From: Clostridia bacterium
GTDB taxonomy: Bacteria; Bacillota_A; Clostridia; Christensenellales; Aristaeellaceae
Length of the DNA stretch: 22,582 nucleotides
Assembly: GCA_017464225.1 (NCBI GenBank)
Contig: JAFUDW010000056.1
Coordinates: forward strand, 1-22,582
Direction: 5' to 3'
The notes beneath the pieces were generated by a model. The model ran no database searches. It had not been told where the DNA came from and saw only the letters and a list, made by a program, of their open reading frames with translations. Both the position numbers and the translations under genes were made by a program. Shown one piece after another: positions 8,609 to 15,496 of the stretch (the stretch's first letter is position 1; the number at the start of each line of letters is the position of its first letter).

Positions 8609-8650
8609 CAATATAATGAACTTCCGAAATAATAAGGAGATGCGAAATAC

Positions 8651-9745
8651 ATGAAGCTTGGTGTGGTTGGACTGCCCAACGTGGGCAAGAGCACGCTATT
8701 CAACGCGATTACCAACGCCGGGGCCCAGGCGGCCAATTATCCCTTCTGTACCATTGAACCCAACTCCGGCGTAGTGGCCGTTCCCGACGCCCGGCTGGAC
8801 ATGCTGGCCGAAATGTACAGCCCCAAAAAGGTGACGCCGGCCAGCGTGGAATTTGTGGATATCGCCGGTCTGGTCAAGGGCGCCAGTCACGGCGAGGGCC
8901 TGGGAAACAAATTTCTGAGCCATATCCGGGAATGCGACGCCATCGTGCACGTGGTCCGCTGCTTCGAGGACGACAACATCATCCACGTGGACGGCAGCGT
9001 GGATCCCGCCCGGGATATCGAAACCATCAATCTTGAGCTGATCTTCGCCGACATGGAAACGGTGGAAAAGCGGCGGGACAAGGCCTCGAAGCTGGTGAAG
9101 ACCGGAGATAAGAAATACGCCGCCGAAGCTGAAACGGCTGATAAGGTGTATAAGCACCTGGAGGCCGGCAAGCCCGCCCGCACCTGCGAGCTCAGCGAGG
9201 AAGAACGGGAAACGGCAAACGGCTGGTTCCTTTTGACCATGAAGCCCGTCATCTACGCCGCCAACATCGCCGAGGACGCCATCAGCGATGCGGATAGCAA
9301 TCCCATGGTGGCCGCCGTAAAGAAGATCGCCGATGCCGAAAGCGCAGAATGTATCACCATTTCAGCGGCCATTGAGGAGGAAATCGCCGGCATGGAGCCG
9401 GAGGAGCGGCAGAAGTTCCTGGACGAAGTGGGCATACGTCAAAGCGGCCTGGACGCGCTGATCACCGCCTGCTATCACCTGTTGGGACTGATCAGCTTCC
9501 TGACAGCCGGCGCCGACGAATGCCGGGCCTGGACGATCCGCCGCGGCACAAAAGCGCCGCAGGCCGCCGGCAAGATCCACACCGATTTTGAGCGCGGCTT
9601 TATCCGCGCGGAGATCGTGCCCTTTGAAACGCTGAAGGAGCTGGGCAGCATGAACGCCTGCCGCGAAAAAGGCCTGATCCGCAGCGAAGGCAAGGATTAT
9701 GTGATGCAGGACGGCGATGTCACGCTGTTCCGCTTCAACGTGTAA
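8651..9745 (+). CDS. ychF: Redox-regulated P-loop ATPase/GTPase YchF (OLA1/EngD family)
   Basis: A 364-residue Obg-related P-loop protein, the exact family length. Visible features: P-loop GLPNVGKST (residues 7-15), G3 motif [12 protein letters not shown], and the altered G4 NIAE (about 205) in place of NKxD, which is the reason YchF proteins bind ATP better than GTP. A coiled-coil region lies around residues 130-185. The C-terminal TGS domain has the conserved [29 protein letters not shown] and [10 protein letters not shown] segments. YchF associates with ribosomes and modulates stress responses and peptidyl-tRNA metabolism. AAGGAG at 8634-8639 sets the start. It is the first gene of a probable three-gene unit, with 15 bp to the ATP-grasp gene. 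Confidence 0.98.
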   Translation: MKLGVVGLPNVGKSTLFNAITNAGAQAANYPFCTIEPNSGVVAVPDARLDMLAEMYSPKKVTPASVEFVDIAGLVKGASHGEGLGNKFLSHIRECDAIVHVVRCFEDDNIIHVDGSVDPARDIETINLELIFADMETVEKRRDKASKLVKTGDKKYAAEAETADKVYKHLEAGKPARTCELSEEERETANGWFLLTMKPVIYAANIAEDAISDADSNPMVAAVKKIADAESAECITISAAIEEEIAGMEPEERQKFLDEVGIRQSGLDALITACYHLLGLISFLTAGADECRAWTIRRGTKAPQAAGKIHTDFERGFIRAEIVPFETLKELGSMNACREKGLIRSEGKDYVMQDGDVTLFRFNV

Positions 9746-9760
9746 ACGGAAAGGCAAGCT

Positions 9761-10768
9761 ATGAGCAAACTGACCTACGCCGCCAAGCGCGCCCTGAAAA
9801 TGGACTGGAAGCGCATGGCGCAAACCGCCGATATGCTGCATGAAAAAACCGGCAAAAGCCGCGCATGGCTGCTGCAGGATATGGTAAAATGCGCCCTCAA
9901 ATATAACGCGGGCTATATGGATTACAAGATCGCCGCCATGTATCGCCTGAACGACGCCCAGCGGCGCACAGTGATCACCCGCGGCATCAGCAACAGCATC
10001 GTCCGCCGGATGAACGATAAAGCCTATTGGCACAATTTTGACGATAAAACAGAGTTCAACACCCTGTTTGCCGACCAGGTGGGCCGCAAATGGATCAAAG
10101 CGGACGCAAAGCTTACCGAGGATCAGCTGCGTGCTTTTCTGGCCGATTTGCCCAGCGTGCTGTACAAGCCCCTGGAGGGCTCCAGCGGCGTGGGCATCGT
10201 CAAATTTGAGCAAAAGGACTGGGCTGACCTGCCCGCCTTTTTAAAAAAGGTCCAGGGCATGGGCGACGGGCTGCTGGAAGAGCTTCTGATCCAGCACCCC
10301 GATATGGCCAGGCTTTGCCCCACCTCGGTCAATACCGTGCGCATCGCAACGCTGCTGGGCGATAAACAGGAAGGGATCGTGTACGCCTTCCTGCGCATCG
10401 GTAACGGCAAGGTGATGGATAATGTGGATCAGGGCGGCATGGCGGCCAGGGTCGATCTGGACAGCGGCAAGCTGCTCACCGTAGCCGCCGACAAAGCGGG
10501 CAACGTGTTTGATAAGCATCCCATGACCGGCACGCCCATCATCGGCTTTACTATTCCCTATTTTGAGGAAGCAAAACAGATGTGCCTGGCCGCTATGCGC
10601 AAGGTACCCCAGGTGCGCTTTGTGGCCTGGGACGTGGCCATCACCGCCGACGGCCCCCGTTTTATCGAGGGGAACAGCTTCCCCAGCCACGCCGTGCCGC
10701 AGTTTGCCGCCCACTATCCCGACGGCATCGGCATACTGCCCGAATTTCGCAAGTTTATCGATATCTGA
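9761..10768 (+). CDS. Sugar-transfer-associated ATP-grasp family protein
   Basis: A 335-residue cytoplasmic protein resembling the ATPgrasp_ST family (often beside polysaccharide biosynthesis genes). The N-terminal 100 residues are helical and basic. The ATP-grasp core shows the nucleotide-binding lysine and glycine-rich loop in YKPLEGSSGVGI (about 134-145), a lid-proximal LLEELLIQH, the VNTVRIATLLG strand, and the metal-binding C-terminal strands VAWDVAITADGP and FIEGNSFP (about 288-307). Such enzymes ligate a carboxylate to an amine or thiol using ATP; the acceptor here is unknown. It follows ychF by 15 bp with a GGAAAGG ribosome site and precedes a peptidoglycan-binding gene by 30 bp, which fits a cell-envelope role (inference). 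Confidence 0.8.
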   Translation: MSKLTYAAKRALKMDWKRMAQTADMLHEKTGKSRAWLLQDMVKCALKYNAGYMDYKIAAMYRLNDAQRRTVITRGISNSIVRRMNDKAYWHNFDDKTEFNTLFADQVGRKWIKADAKLTEDQLRAFLADLPSVLYKPLEGSSGVGIVKFEQKDWADLPAFLKKVQGMGDGLLEELLIQHPDMARLCPTSVNTVRIATLLGDKQEGIVYAFLRIGNGKVMDNVDQGGMAARVDLDSGKLLTVAADKAGNVFDKHPMTGTPIIGFTIPYFEEAKQMCLAAMRKVPQVRFVAWDVAITADGPRFIEGNSFPSHAVPQFAAHYPDGIGILPEFRKFIDI

Positions 10769-10798
10769 GCGCTCATCCCCCGTAAAGGAGGTGTTATC

Positions 10799-11233
10799 TT
10801 GGATCTGCTGAGAACGATGCTGGTGTATATGATGCTGCTTACCGGCAGCGCCACCATGGCGGCAGGGGCCACGCCCATTCCCTACGAGCTGCTGCGCACG
10901 CCCACGCCCGTGCCCACCGCAACGCCTGTGCCCACGCCTACCCCGGTCCCCACGCCCACGCCTACGCCCGAGCCAACGCCCACGCCGCTGCTGCTGCACG
11001 TGAACAGCCATGGCGAGGAGGTTCAGCAGATGCAGGAGCGGCTGATCGCGCTGGGCTACCTGACCGGCAAAGCGGACGGCTTTTTCGGTCCCAAGACCGA
11101 AACGGCGGTCAAGCGTTTCCAGGAGGCCAACGGCCTCAAGGCCGACGGATACGCCGGACCTCTGACGCTGGAAAAGCTGATGAACGATCCCAATGTGGTC
11201 GCCCAGCCTACGGCTACGCCCAAAAATAAATAA
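10799..11233 (+). CDS. Exported peptidoglycan-binding (PG_binding_1) protein with Pro-Thr linker
   Basis: A 144-residue protein started by TTG behind a strong AAAGGAGGTG (10784-10793). The first ~25 residues are a hydrophobic signal or anchor segment (LLRTMLVYMMLLTGSATMAAG). Residues about 33-62 are a Pro-Thr repeat linker (TPVPTATPVPTPTPVP...), then a PG_binding_1 domain (about 66-125) with the diagnostic GEEVQQMQERLIALGYL, GFFGPKTETAVKRFQ and NGLKADGYAGPLT segments. A short polar tail (PTATPKNK) ends it. No catalytic domain is present, so it is probably a wall-attached binding module or the partner of a hydrolase encoded elsewhere. Likely co-transcribed with the ATP-grasp gene. Confidence 0.85.
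   Translation: MDLLRTMLVYMMLLTGSATMAAGATPIPYELLRTPTPVPTATPVPTPTPVPTPTPTPEPTPTPLLLHVNSHGEEVQQMQERLIALGYLTGKADGFFGPKTETAVKRFQEANGLKADGYAGPLTLEKLMNDPNVVAQPTATPKNK
10898..10987 (+). repeat. Low-complexity ACGCCC-type repeat encoding the Pro-Thr linker
   Basis: Degenerate tandem units of cccacg/cccgtg encode the (T-P-x-P) linker. The repeat is in frame and coding. It could expand or contract by slippage. Confidence 0.8.
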
Positions 11234-11296
11234 ATCTTCAATCTTTTTCTAATTCTTTTCTCATTTTCGCAAAAGGACGGCTTAATCTTCCCGCGC

Positions 11297-11302
11297 TATA
11301 CT
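11297..11302 (+). promoter_or_regulatory. Possible -10 element upstream of the DUF4342 gene
   Basis: TATACT (11297-11302) lies 43 bp before the start codon, between the two genes. The expected -35 position (around 11274-11279, AGGACG) is poor, so an activator or read-through from the upstream gene may be needed. No terminator hairpin was seen after 11233, only a pyrimidine-rich stretch. Confidence 0.4.
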
Positions 11303-11344
11303 GCAACCGTAACAAAGAAACACAACAGCAAGGAGGTTCGTAAA

Positions 11345-11896
11345 ATGGATCATCTTGAAATGGTAGAAAAGCTGCGGGACAAGGCCAATGTGAGCTACGA
11401 GGAAGCCACCGACGCCCTGGAGGCGTGCGACTGGGATCTGCTGGACGCGCTGCTGATGCTGGAAAGCGAAGGCCGCCTGCACGAGATCGAAGACGCCGCT
11501 TATTCCACCCGGAACGAGCAAGCTGAAGGAAAGCCTGAAACGAAGGCCCGCAAACCCAAAGACAAGGGGCTGTTCACCAGCCTGATGCAGGGCGCCGCGA
11601 AGCTGATCAAAAAGGGCAACGCTGTATCGGTGGAAATCAAAAAGAACGGCGAAGTCCGCCTGGCCCTGCCCCTTACCGCCGTGGTGATCGCTCTGATCTT
11701 TATGTTCTGGTGGATGCTGATCGCCGCCGCGATTTCCATGGTGTTCGGGTATCGCTATTCCATCCGGGGCCTGTCCATTGACGACAGCGTGAACAGCGCC
11801 ATGGATAAGGCCGGGGAATTTGTGGACAACGTGGTCAAGCCCGTCGATGTAAAAATCGTGCACGGCGAAGACAAGGATTCCGAAAACAAGGAGTAA
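11345..11896 (+). CDS. DUF4342 (UBA-like) domain membrane protein
   Basis: A 183-residue protein preceded by AAGGAGG (11330-11336). The N-terminal ~46 residues (HLEMVEKLRDKANVSYEEAT, then DALEACDWDLLDALLMLE) form the UBA-like three-helix DUF4342 domain, similar to the N-terminus of EF-Ts. A charged linker (about 47-80) follows, then GxVRLALPLTAVVIALI with one or two hydrophobic segments (about 100-130) and a polar C-terminal tail that returns to the cytoplasm or surface. The function of DUF4342 is not established. It lies directly upstream of a response regulator/kinase pair, which suggests (inference) that it belongs to, or is read by, that signalling unit. Confidence 0.82.
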   Translation: MDHLEMVEKLRDKANVSYEEATDALEACDWDLLDALLMLESEGRLHEIEDAAYSTRNEQAEGKPETKARKPKDKGLFTSLMQGAAKLIKKGNAVSVEIKKNGEVRLALPLTAVVIALIFMFWWMLIAAAISMVFGYRYSIRGLSIDDSVNSAMDKAGEFVDNVVKPVDVKIVHGEDKDSENKE

Positions 11897-11904
11897 TCCC
11901 CGCA

Positions 11905-11942
11905 GGGATGCCGGCCAGTCCGGCATCCCTTTATCTGTTTCT
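11905..11942 (+). terminator. Strong hairpin between DUF4342 gene and two-component genes
   Basis: Perfect 10-bp stem GGGATGCCGG (11905-11914) / CCGGCATCCC (11920-11929), 5-nt loop, then tttatctgtttctg. The next ribosome site starts at 11945, leaving no space for a separate promoter, so it probably acts as a partial terminator or attenuator. Confidence 0.85.
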
Positions 11943-11956
11943 GTGGAGAGATGAGT

Positions 11957-12646
11957 ATGCCGCAATCTATCCTGTTAATTGAAGACGAAGAATCGCTGGC
12001 CCGCTTTGTAGAGCTGGAGCTGATGCACGAGGGCTATGCCGTTACAAAATGCTTTGACGGCCGGGAAGGGCTGGATACTGCCCTGCGGGAGGATTTTGAT
12101 CTGATCCTGCTGGATATCATGCTGCCCTCGCTGAACGGCCTGGAGGTGCTTCGCCGCCTGCGCAGGGAAAAAAGCACGCCGGTGATCCTGCTCACCGCCA
12201 GGGACGCCGTGATGGACAAGGTGACCGGACTGGACACAGGCGCCGACGATTATATCACGAAGCCCTTCGCCATTGAGGAGTTATTGGCGCGGCTCCGGGC
12301 CGCCCTGCGCAAACAGCCCGCTCAGAGCGGCGCTGGGCCCATGCGGGTAGGACCGGTAGCGCTTGATCCCCTGCGGCATACGGTAACGGTAAAGGACGCG
12401 CCCGTATCGCTGACCAGCCGGGAGTTCCAGCTGCTGCAATACATGATGGAAAACCACGGCATCGTGCTCTCCCGGGAAGCGCTGCTTTCCACGGTATGGG
12501 GCTATGATTATATGGGCGAGACCAACGTGGTGGACGTTTATATCCGCTATCTGCGGCAAAAGATCGACGAGGCCCATGACGTTAAAACGCTGCACACCAT
12601 CCGCGGCGTAGGCTATGTGATGAAATCGGAGGATAGCCATGTCTGA
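11957..12646 (+). CDS. OmpR/PhoB-family response regulator
   Basis: A 229-residue DNA-binding response regulator. The receiver domain has the acidic pocket E9-D10, phospho-acceptor D53 in LILLDIMLPSLNG, the switch T in VILLTA and the conserved lysine in DDYITKPF. The C-terminal winged-helix domain (about 130-225) shows LTSREFQLLQYMM, SREALLSTVWGYD and VDVYIRYLRQKID followed by IRGVGYVM. I choose ATG 11957 rather than the in-frame ATG at 11951, because GGAGAG (11945-11950) abuts the earlier codon. It overlaps the kinase gene by 8 nt (ATGTCTGA) and lies just after the 11905 hairpin, so it is probably expressed by read-through from the DUF4342 gene. Closest in style to ArlR/CssR-type regulators; target genes unknown. 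Confidence 0.95.
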   Translation: MPQSILLIEDEESLARFVELELMHEGYAVTKCFDGREGLDTALREDFDLILLDIMLPSLNGLEVLRRLRREKSTPVILLTARDAVMDKVTGLDTGADDYITKPFAIEELLARLRAALRKQPAQSGAGPMRVGPVALDPLRHTVTVKDAPVSLTSREFQLLQYMMENHGIVLSREALLSTVWGYDYMGETNVVDVYIRYLRQKIDEAHDVKTLHTIRGVGYVMKSEDSHV

Positions 12647-13922
12647 AAACCGGCGCATGACATCTACCGCCGTTCGCATCAACCGCAGCTTTACCCTGCG
12701 GCTGATTTCGCTTTTATTCTGGGTCAATCTGTTTGTGCTGCTGCTGGTGACCGTCAGCTGGTGCTACGCTCAGGAAAGGGAAGCTTTAGGCAGCGCATGG
12801 CAGCCCAACCTGAGGCGCAGTATATCCATCAGCGCGGCTGAGCCATGGTATGAATGGCCAGGCACCATGGACTACGCCTTCCAGTCTTCCCAGCAGCAGG
12901 AAGCGTACACCGTTCAAGGCGCTCCTTTTTTCCGTCAGGTGGCGCGCCTGTTCGTCGCGCTGCTCAGCGCTGAAGCGCTGCTGATCCTGTCCGACTACGG
13001 AGCCGGACGTCGAAAGGCCGAACGGCTGCTGACGCCCCTCCGGCGCATGGCCGAAACGGCGCAAAACCTGGATAAGACCTTTGATACCCGCAAGTATCAC
13101 GACTTGGAAGAGAGCATATCCCAGCTGGACGTGGGCACCGAGAACGCCCGGATAGAGACCGGCGACCGCGACCTCAAGGGCATGGAGGACGCCATCAACG
13201 GCCTGCTGCGCCGTACCCAGGAAGCCTATCGCCAGCAAACGCGGTTTGTTTCCGATGCCTCCCATGAGCTGCGCACGCCCATTGCCGTGATCCGCGGCTA
13301 TGCCGATATGTTAGATCGCTGGGGCAAGAATGACGAAAAGGTGCGCGACGAGGCCATCGCCGCCATACTAAAGGAAGCCGACGGTATGCAGCGGCTGGTG
13401 GAGCAGCTGCTGTTCCTCTCCCGGGGCGACAGCGGGCGTCAGCATCTGGATCTGCAGCGGGTGAGCCTGACCCAGATCGCCCGGGAAATCTGCGAAGAGA
13501 TGCAGCTGGTCGACCCGGAGCGCCCCTTCATATTGCAGGACGATACGCCCGTATACGCCCGGGGCGACGCCGGCATGCTCAAGCAGGCGGCGCGCATCCT
13601 GGCCGAAAACGCCATGCGCTATTCGGCAGCCGGCGAGCATATCACGCTGCGCGCCTTTATCAACGATAAAGAAGAAAGCTGCTTGACGGTACAGGATAAC
13701 GGTATCGGCATGCGTCCCGAGGATGTGCCGCACATCTTTGAGCGCTTCTACCGCTCGGATAAAGCCCGCAAACGGGAGGGCGGCACCGGGTTGGGGCTGG
13801 CCATCGCCAAATGGATCGCCGACGCCCACGACGCGTACTTTGACGTGATCACCCGGGAAGGCGTGGGGACGCGCATCACGCTGTGCCTGCCGCCCTGCCC
13901 GCAGACGCCCCAGGAGAACTGA
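12639..13922 (+). CDS. Membrane sensor histidine kinase, partner of the upstream regulator
   Basis: A 427-residue HisKA kinase. TM1 is at about residues 20-42 and TM2 at about 102-122, enclosing an extracytoplasmic segment of only about 60 residues rich in Trp, Tyr and Gln. After TM2 a HAMP-like region (LLTPLRRMAETAQNL) is interrupted by about 30 residues before GMEDAINGLLRR. The H-box SHELRTPIAVIRG holds the phospho-acceptor His209; the ATPase domain has N-box ENAMRYSA (about 322), G1 DNGIGM (353), F-box FERFYRSD and G2 GGTGLGLAI (about 383). All catalytic motifs are intact. The 8-nt overlap with the regulator gene shows they are a pair. The ligand is unknown; a short sensor loop often means sensing within the membrane or through a partner protein. 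Confidence 0.95.
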   Translation: MSENRRMTSTAVRINRSFTLRLISLLFWVNLFVLLLVTVSWCYAQEREALGSAWQPNLRRSISISAAEPWYEWPGTMDYAFQSSQQQEAYTVQGAPFFRQVARLFVALLSAEALLILSDYGAGRRKAERLLTPLRRMAETAQNLDKTFDTRKYHDLEESISQLDVGTENARIETGDRDLKGMEDAINGLLRRTQEAYRQQTRFVSDASHELRTPIAVIRGYADMLDRWGKNDEKVRDEAIAAILKEADGMQRLVEQLLFLSRGDSGRQHLDLQRVSLTQIAREICEEMQLVDPERPFILQDDTPVYARGDAGMLKQAARILAENAMRYSAAGEHITLRAFINDKEESCLTVQDNGIGMRPEDVPHIFERFYRSDKARKREGGTGLGLAIAKWIADAHDAYFDVITREGVGTRITLCLPPCPQTPQEN

Positions 13923-13923
13923 T

Positions 13924-14046
13924 ATGCCACAAATGCCTGGCGCTGGATCATGACGGCACCGCCGTCATGAGCACCGCCGTCAGCTGAGCGAGGGCGGGCT
14001 GAGCTTTTTATCAGCGGAGGATTTGAAGCGATTCCTGTTTGAATAA
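13924..14046 (+). pseudogene. Internally deleted HAD-family phosphatase remnant
   Basis: An ATG (13924) directly follows the kinase stop. One base out of frame from it, the reading KCLALDHDGTAVMSTAV (13931-13981) carries the HAD motif I DxDGT. After a stop (TGA 13984-13986), the frame from 13985 reads SEGGLSFLSAEDLKRFLFE and then TAA (14044-14046), which looks like the C-terminal helix and end of a protein. The simplest reading is an HAD hydrolase gene that was third in the kinase operon, lost its middle by deletion and gained a frameshift near codon 4. HAD enzymes of this type are usually over 200 residues. The similarity is judged from motif I and overall style only, so the exact family is uncertain. 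Confidence 0.55.
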
Positions 14047-14058
14047 AAGCCAACGCAA

Positions 14059-14098
14059 AAAACGCGTCCTCCGTCCGGAAAGCGCGTTTTCCTATATT
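14059..14098. terminator. Bidirectional rho-independent terminator
   Basis: AAAACGCG (14059-14066) pairs with CGCGTTTT (14083-14090). On the plus strand it is followed by cctatattttt; on the minus strand the left arm gives a run of six T. It closes the two-component/HAD unit from the left and could stop transcription coming from the minus-strand PIG-L gene. Confidence 0.8.
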
Positions 14099-14128
14099 TT
14101 TCTGTGGATCAATCAATTCATACAGCTC

Positions 14129-14249
14129 CCTAATTAAAACCATATAAGCAGAAATTTGACGGAGAGGAATTCGCGCTTTTTATTGGCACGCCTCGTTCGC
14201 TCCTCTTCCCCGTCAAATTTCTGTTTTAAAGTGTGCACATTTAATTAGG
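14129..14249. repeat. 121-bp imperfect palindromic element (MITE-like or bidirectional terminator)
   Basis: Outer arms CCTAATTAAA (14129-14138) and TTTAATTAGG (14240-14249) are perfect inverted repeats. Inner arms CAGAAATTTGACGG (14149-14162) and CCGTCAAATTTCTG (14210-14223) are also perfect; GAGGA/TCCTC (14164-14168 / 14201-14205) extends the stem after a bulge. The central ~32 bp is unpaired. No target-site duplication is obvious. The right end contains the TAA stop of the minus-strand PIG-L gene. It may be a small non-autonomous mobile element or a large transcript-ending structure. Confidence 0.65.
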
Positions 14250-15425
14250 ATTTTGCATCAGGTGCTCAAACAGGTCTCCGGCGCCGGTATCCTCGCCCAC
14301 CTCGCTGTACACCAAGCCGTACGCGCTGCCGTCGCAGACGCCCTGCCCCATCGTCAGGTTTTTACCCTTGAGGGATTTCTCCTGATAGTCCTGCAAAGCA
14401 TAGGCCGCAGCCGCCATCTCGTTGGCGGTTTTCCCGCCGTAGAAATCCAGCGGCGCGTCATAATCGATCACCGTCTCCTGATCGCCGTACAGGTGCAGAT
14501 ACAGCTTTTTCACCTTCCAGTTGCCCCAGTTGGCGTAGCCGTACCCCACATCGTACTTGTCATCCATGGCGGTGGTCAGCGAGCGGATGGCAGCGTCGGC
14601 GCATACCTTGTGCCCGCCATCGATGCCTTCGCCGTTTTTGGAATGCGTCACCAGCACGTCAGGCTTATACATGCGCACGATGCGGGATACATGGCGGACA
14701 AACTGCACCTCGCTCCAGTTATCGTACTGCCCCTGAAGGCTGGTGCTCATGCGCGGTTTGAAATACGCCATATACGGATAATTGCGCAGCCCGCACATCC
14801 ATGCGCCATCCAGCAGCTGGCTTTTATAGGCCGCGATGGTATTGACGCACTCGCAGAGCACGATCTCCTTGCCCTGGGCGATATAGGTGGGCAGCAGACC
14901 GCCAAAGAACAGATACTCATCGCCCGGATCGGTGATCAAAAGCACCAGGTCGGCCTTTCCCTCAAAATTTTGCCACTGCTGCACCCAGCCGGGCACATTG
15001 CCCGCGCCCAGCACGTGCAGCTCGCTGACCTTCATTTCATAGCCTTCCTTATCGGTATTGACCAATCGGATGGCCTGATACCCGCCTGTCAGCGGGATAT
15101 ACTGATTGTAGAAGGCGTCCTCGGTGGCATATACCGTCCGCCATTCCCCGGCGGCATCCTTCGCCTGTGCTTCCCAGGGCGTCAGATGGCCCCAGCTGAC
15201 GTAAAGGCCGTACATGGGCTCGTCATCGGGCGACGTGATCTCCACATAATTCTTTTTCGTGCCCGTCCAGTACGTATAGTAATCGCCGTCCGTCATGGCG
15301 GCGATATCCTTTTTATCCTGGGATGCGGCGATCACGCAGCGGTCGGTGATCTCCGGCGCTTCCTCCGCCAGAGCAGGCAAACAGATCAGCAGGCACAACA
15401 GCAGGCAAACGGCAAGCTTTTTCAT
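14241..15425 (-). CDS. Secreted discoidin-like + PIG-L/LmbE deacetylase-like protein with altered active site
   Basis: A 394-residue exported protein: signal peptide (MKKLAVCLLLCLLICLPALA), then an F5/8 type C-like carbohydrate-binding region (about 25-145; MTDGDYYTYWTG, KVSELHVLGAG) and a PIG-L/LmbE Rossmann-like domain (about 155-390). PIG-L enzymes are zinc N-deacetylases of GlcNAc-type sugars using an N-terminal (A/H)HPDDE motif. Here the equivalent is LLITDPGDEYLFFGG: the zinc-ligand His is Asp166 and the catalytic first Asp is Gly168, while Asp169-Glu170 remain. The later LVTHSKNGEG and DGGHKVCADAA histidines (261, 272) are kept. Activity is therefore doubtful or changed. Start at ATG 15423-15425 with GAGGAG (15432-15437), rather than the longer frame up to 15461, which has an Arg-rich lead. 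Its stop lies within the 14129-14249 palindrome. Confidence 0.85.
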   Translation of the reverse strand: MKKLAVCLLLCLLICLPALAEEAPEITDRCVIAASQDKKDIAAMTDGDYYTYWTGTKKNYVEITSPDDEPMYGLYVSWGHLTPWEAQAKDAAGEWRTVYATEDAFYNQYIPLTGGYQAIRLVNTDKEGYEMKVSELHVLGAGNVPGWVQQWQNFEGKADLVLLITDPGDEYLFFGGLLPTYIAQGKEIVLCECVNTIAAYKSQLLDGAWMCGLRNYPYMAYFKPRMSTSLQGQYDNWSEVQFVRHVSRIVRMYKPDVLVTHSKNGEGIDGGHKVCADAAIRSLTTAMDDKYDVGYGYANWGNWKVKKLYLHLYGDQETVIDYDAPLDFYGGKTANEMAAAAYALQDYQEKSLKGKNLTMGQGVCDGSAYGLVYSEVGEDTGAGDLFEHLMQNPN

Positions 15426-15446
15426 CGGCAATCTCCTCGTCAACCG

Positions 15447-15481
15447 TAAAAACCGGCCCATTCCCGCGGAACAGGCCGGTT
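15447..15481 (-). terminator. Rho-independent terminator of the ireB-ruvX-DUF1292 operon
   Basis: On the minus strand AACCGGCC (15481-15474) pairs with GGCCGGTT (15458-15451), with a nested TTCC/GGAA in the loop, followed by a T-run. It lies 16 nt past the DUF1292 stop and just ahead of the PIG-L ribosome site, separating the two units. I see no promoter in the remaining gap, so the PIG-L gene may depend on read-through. Confidence 0.85.
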
Positions 15482-15496
15482 GACCGTCGTCAGATA

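Noticed and set aside
8612..8617. Second TATAAT as an additional ychF promoter
   Set aside because: The position 17 bp upstream (aaagac) does not resemble a -35 box, and there is no TG extension.
10898..10987. Regular short repeats as a CRISPR-like or satellite array
   Set aside because: Units are 6-12 bp, have no spacers, and encode a Pro-Thr linker in frame.
13949..13969. Perfect 9-bp inverted repeat CATGACGGC/GCCGTCATG with 3-nt loop just after the kinase gene, as a terminator
   Set aside because: No T-run follows, and the bases encode the HAD motif I region (HDGTAVM) of the gene remnant. The true terminator is at 14059.
14253..15449. Long plus-strand frame opposite the PIG-L gene
   Set aside because: High His/Gln/Ile composition, no motifs, and no ribosome site; an antisense shadow of a GC-rich gene.
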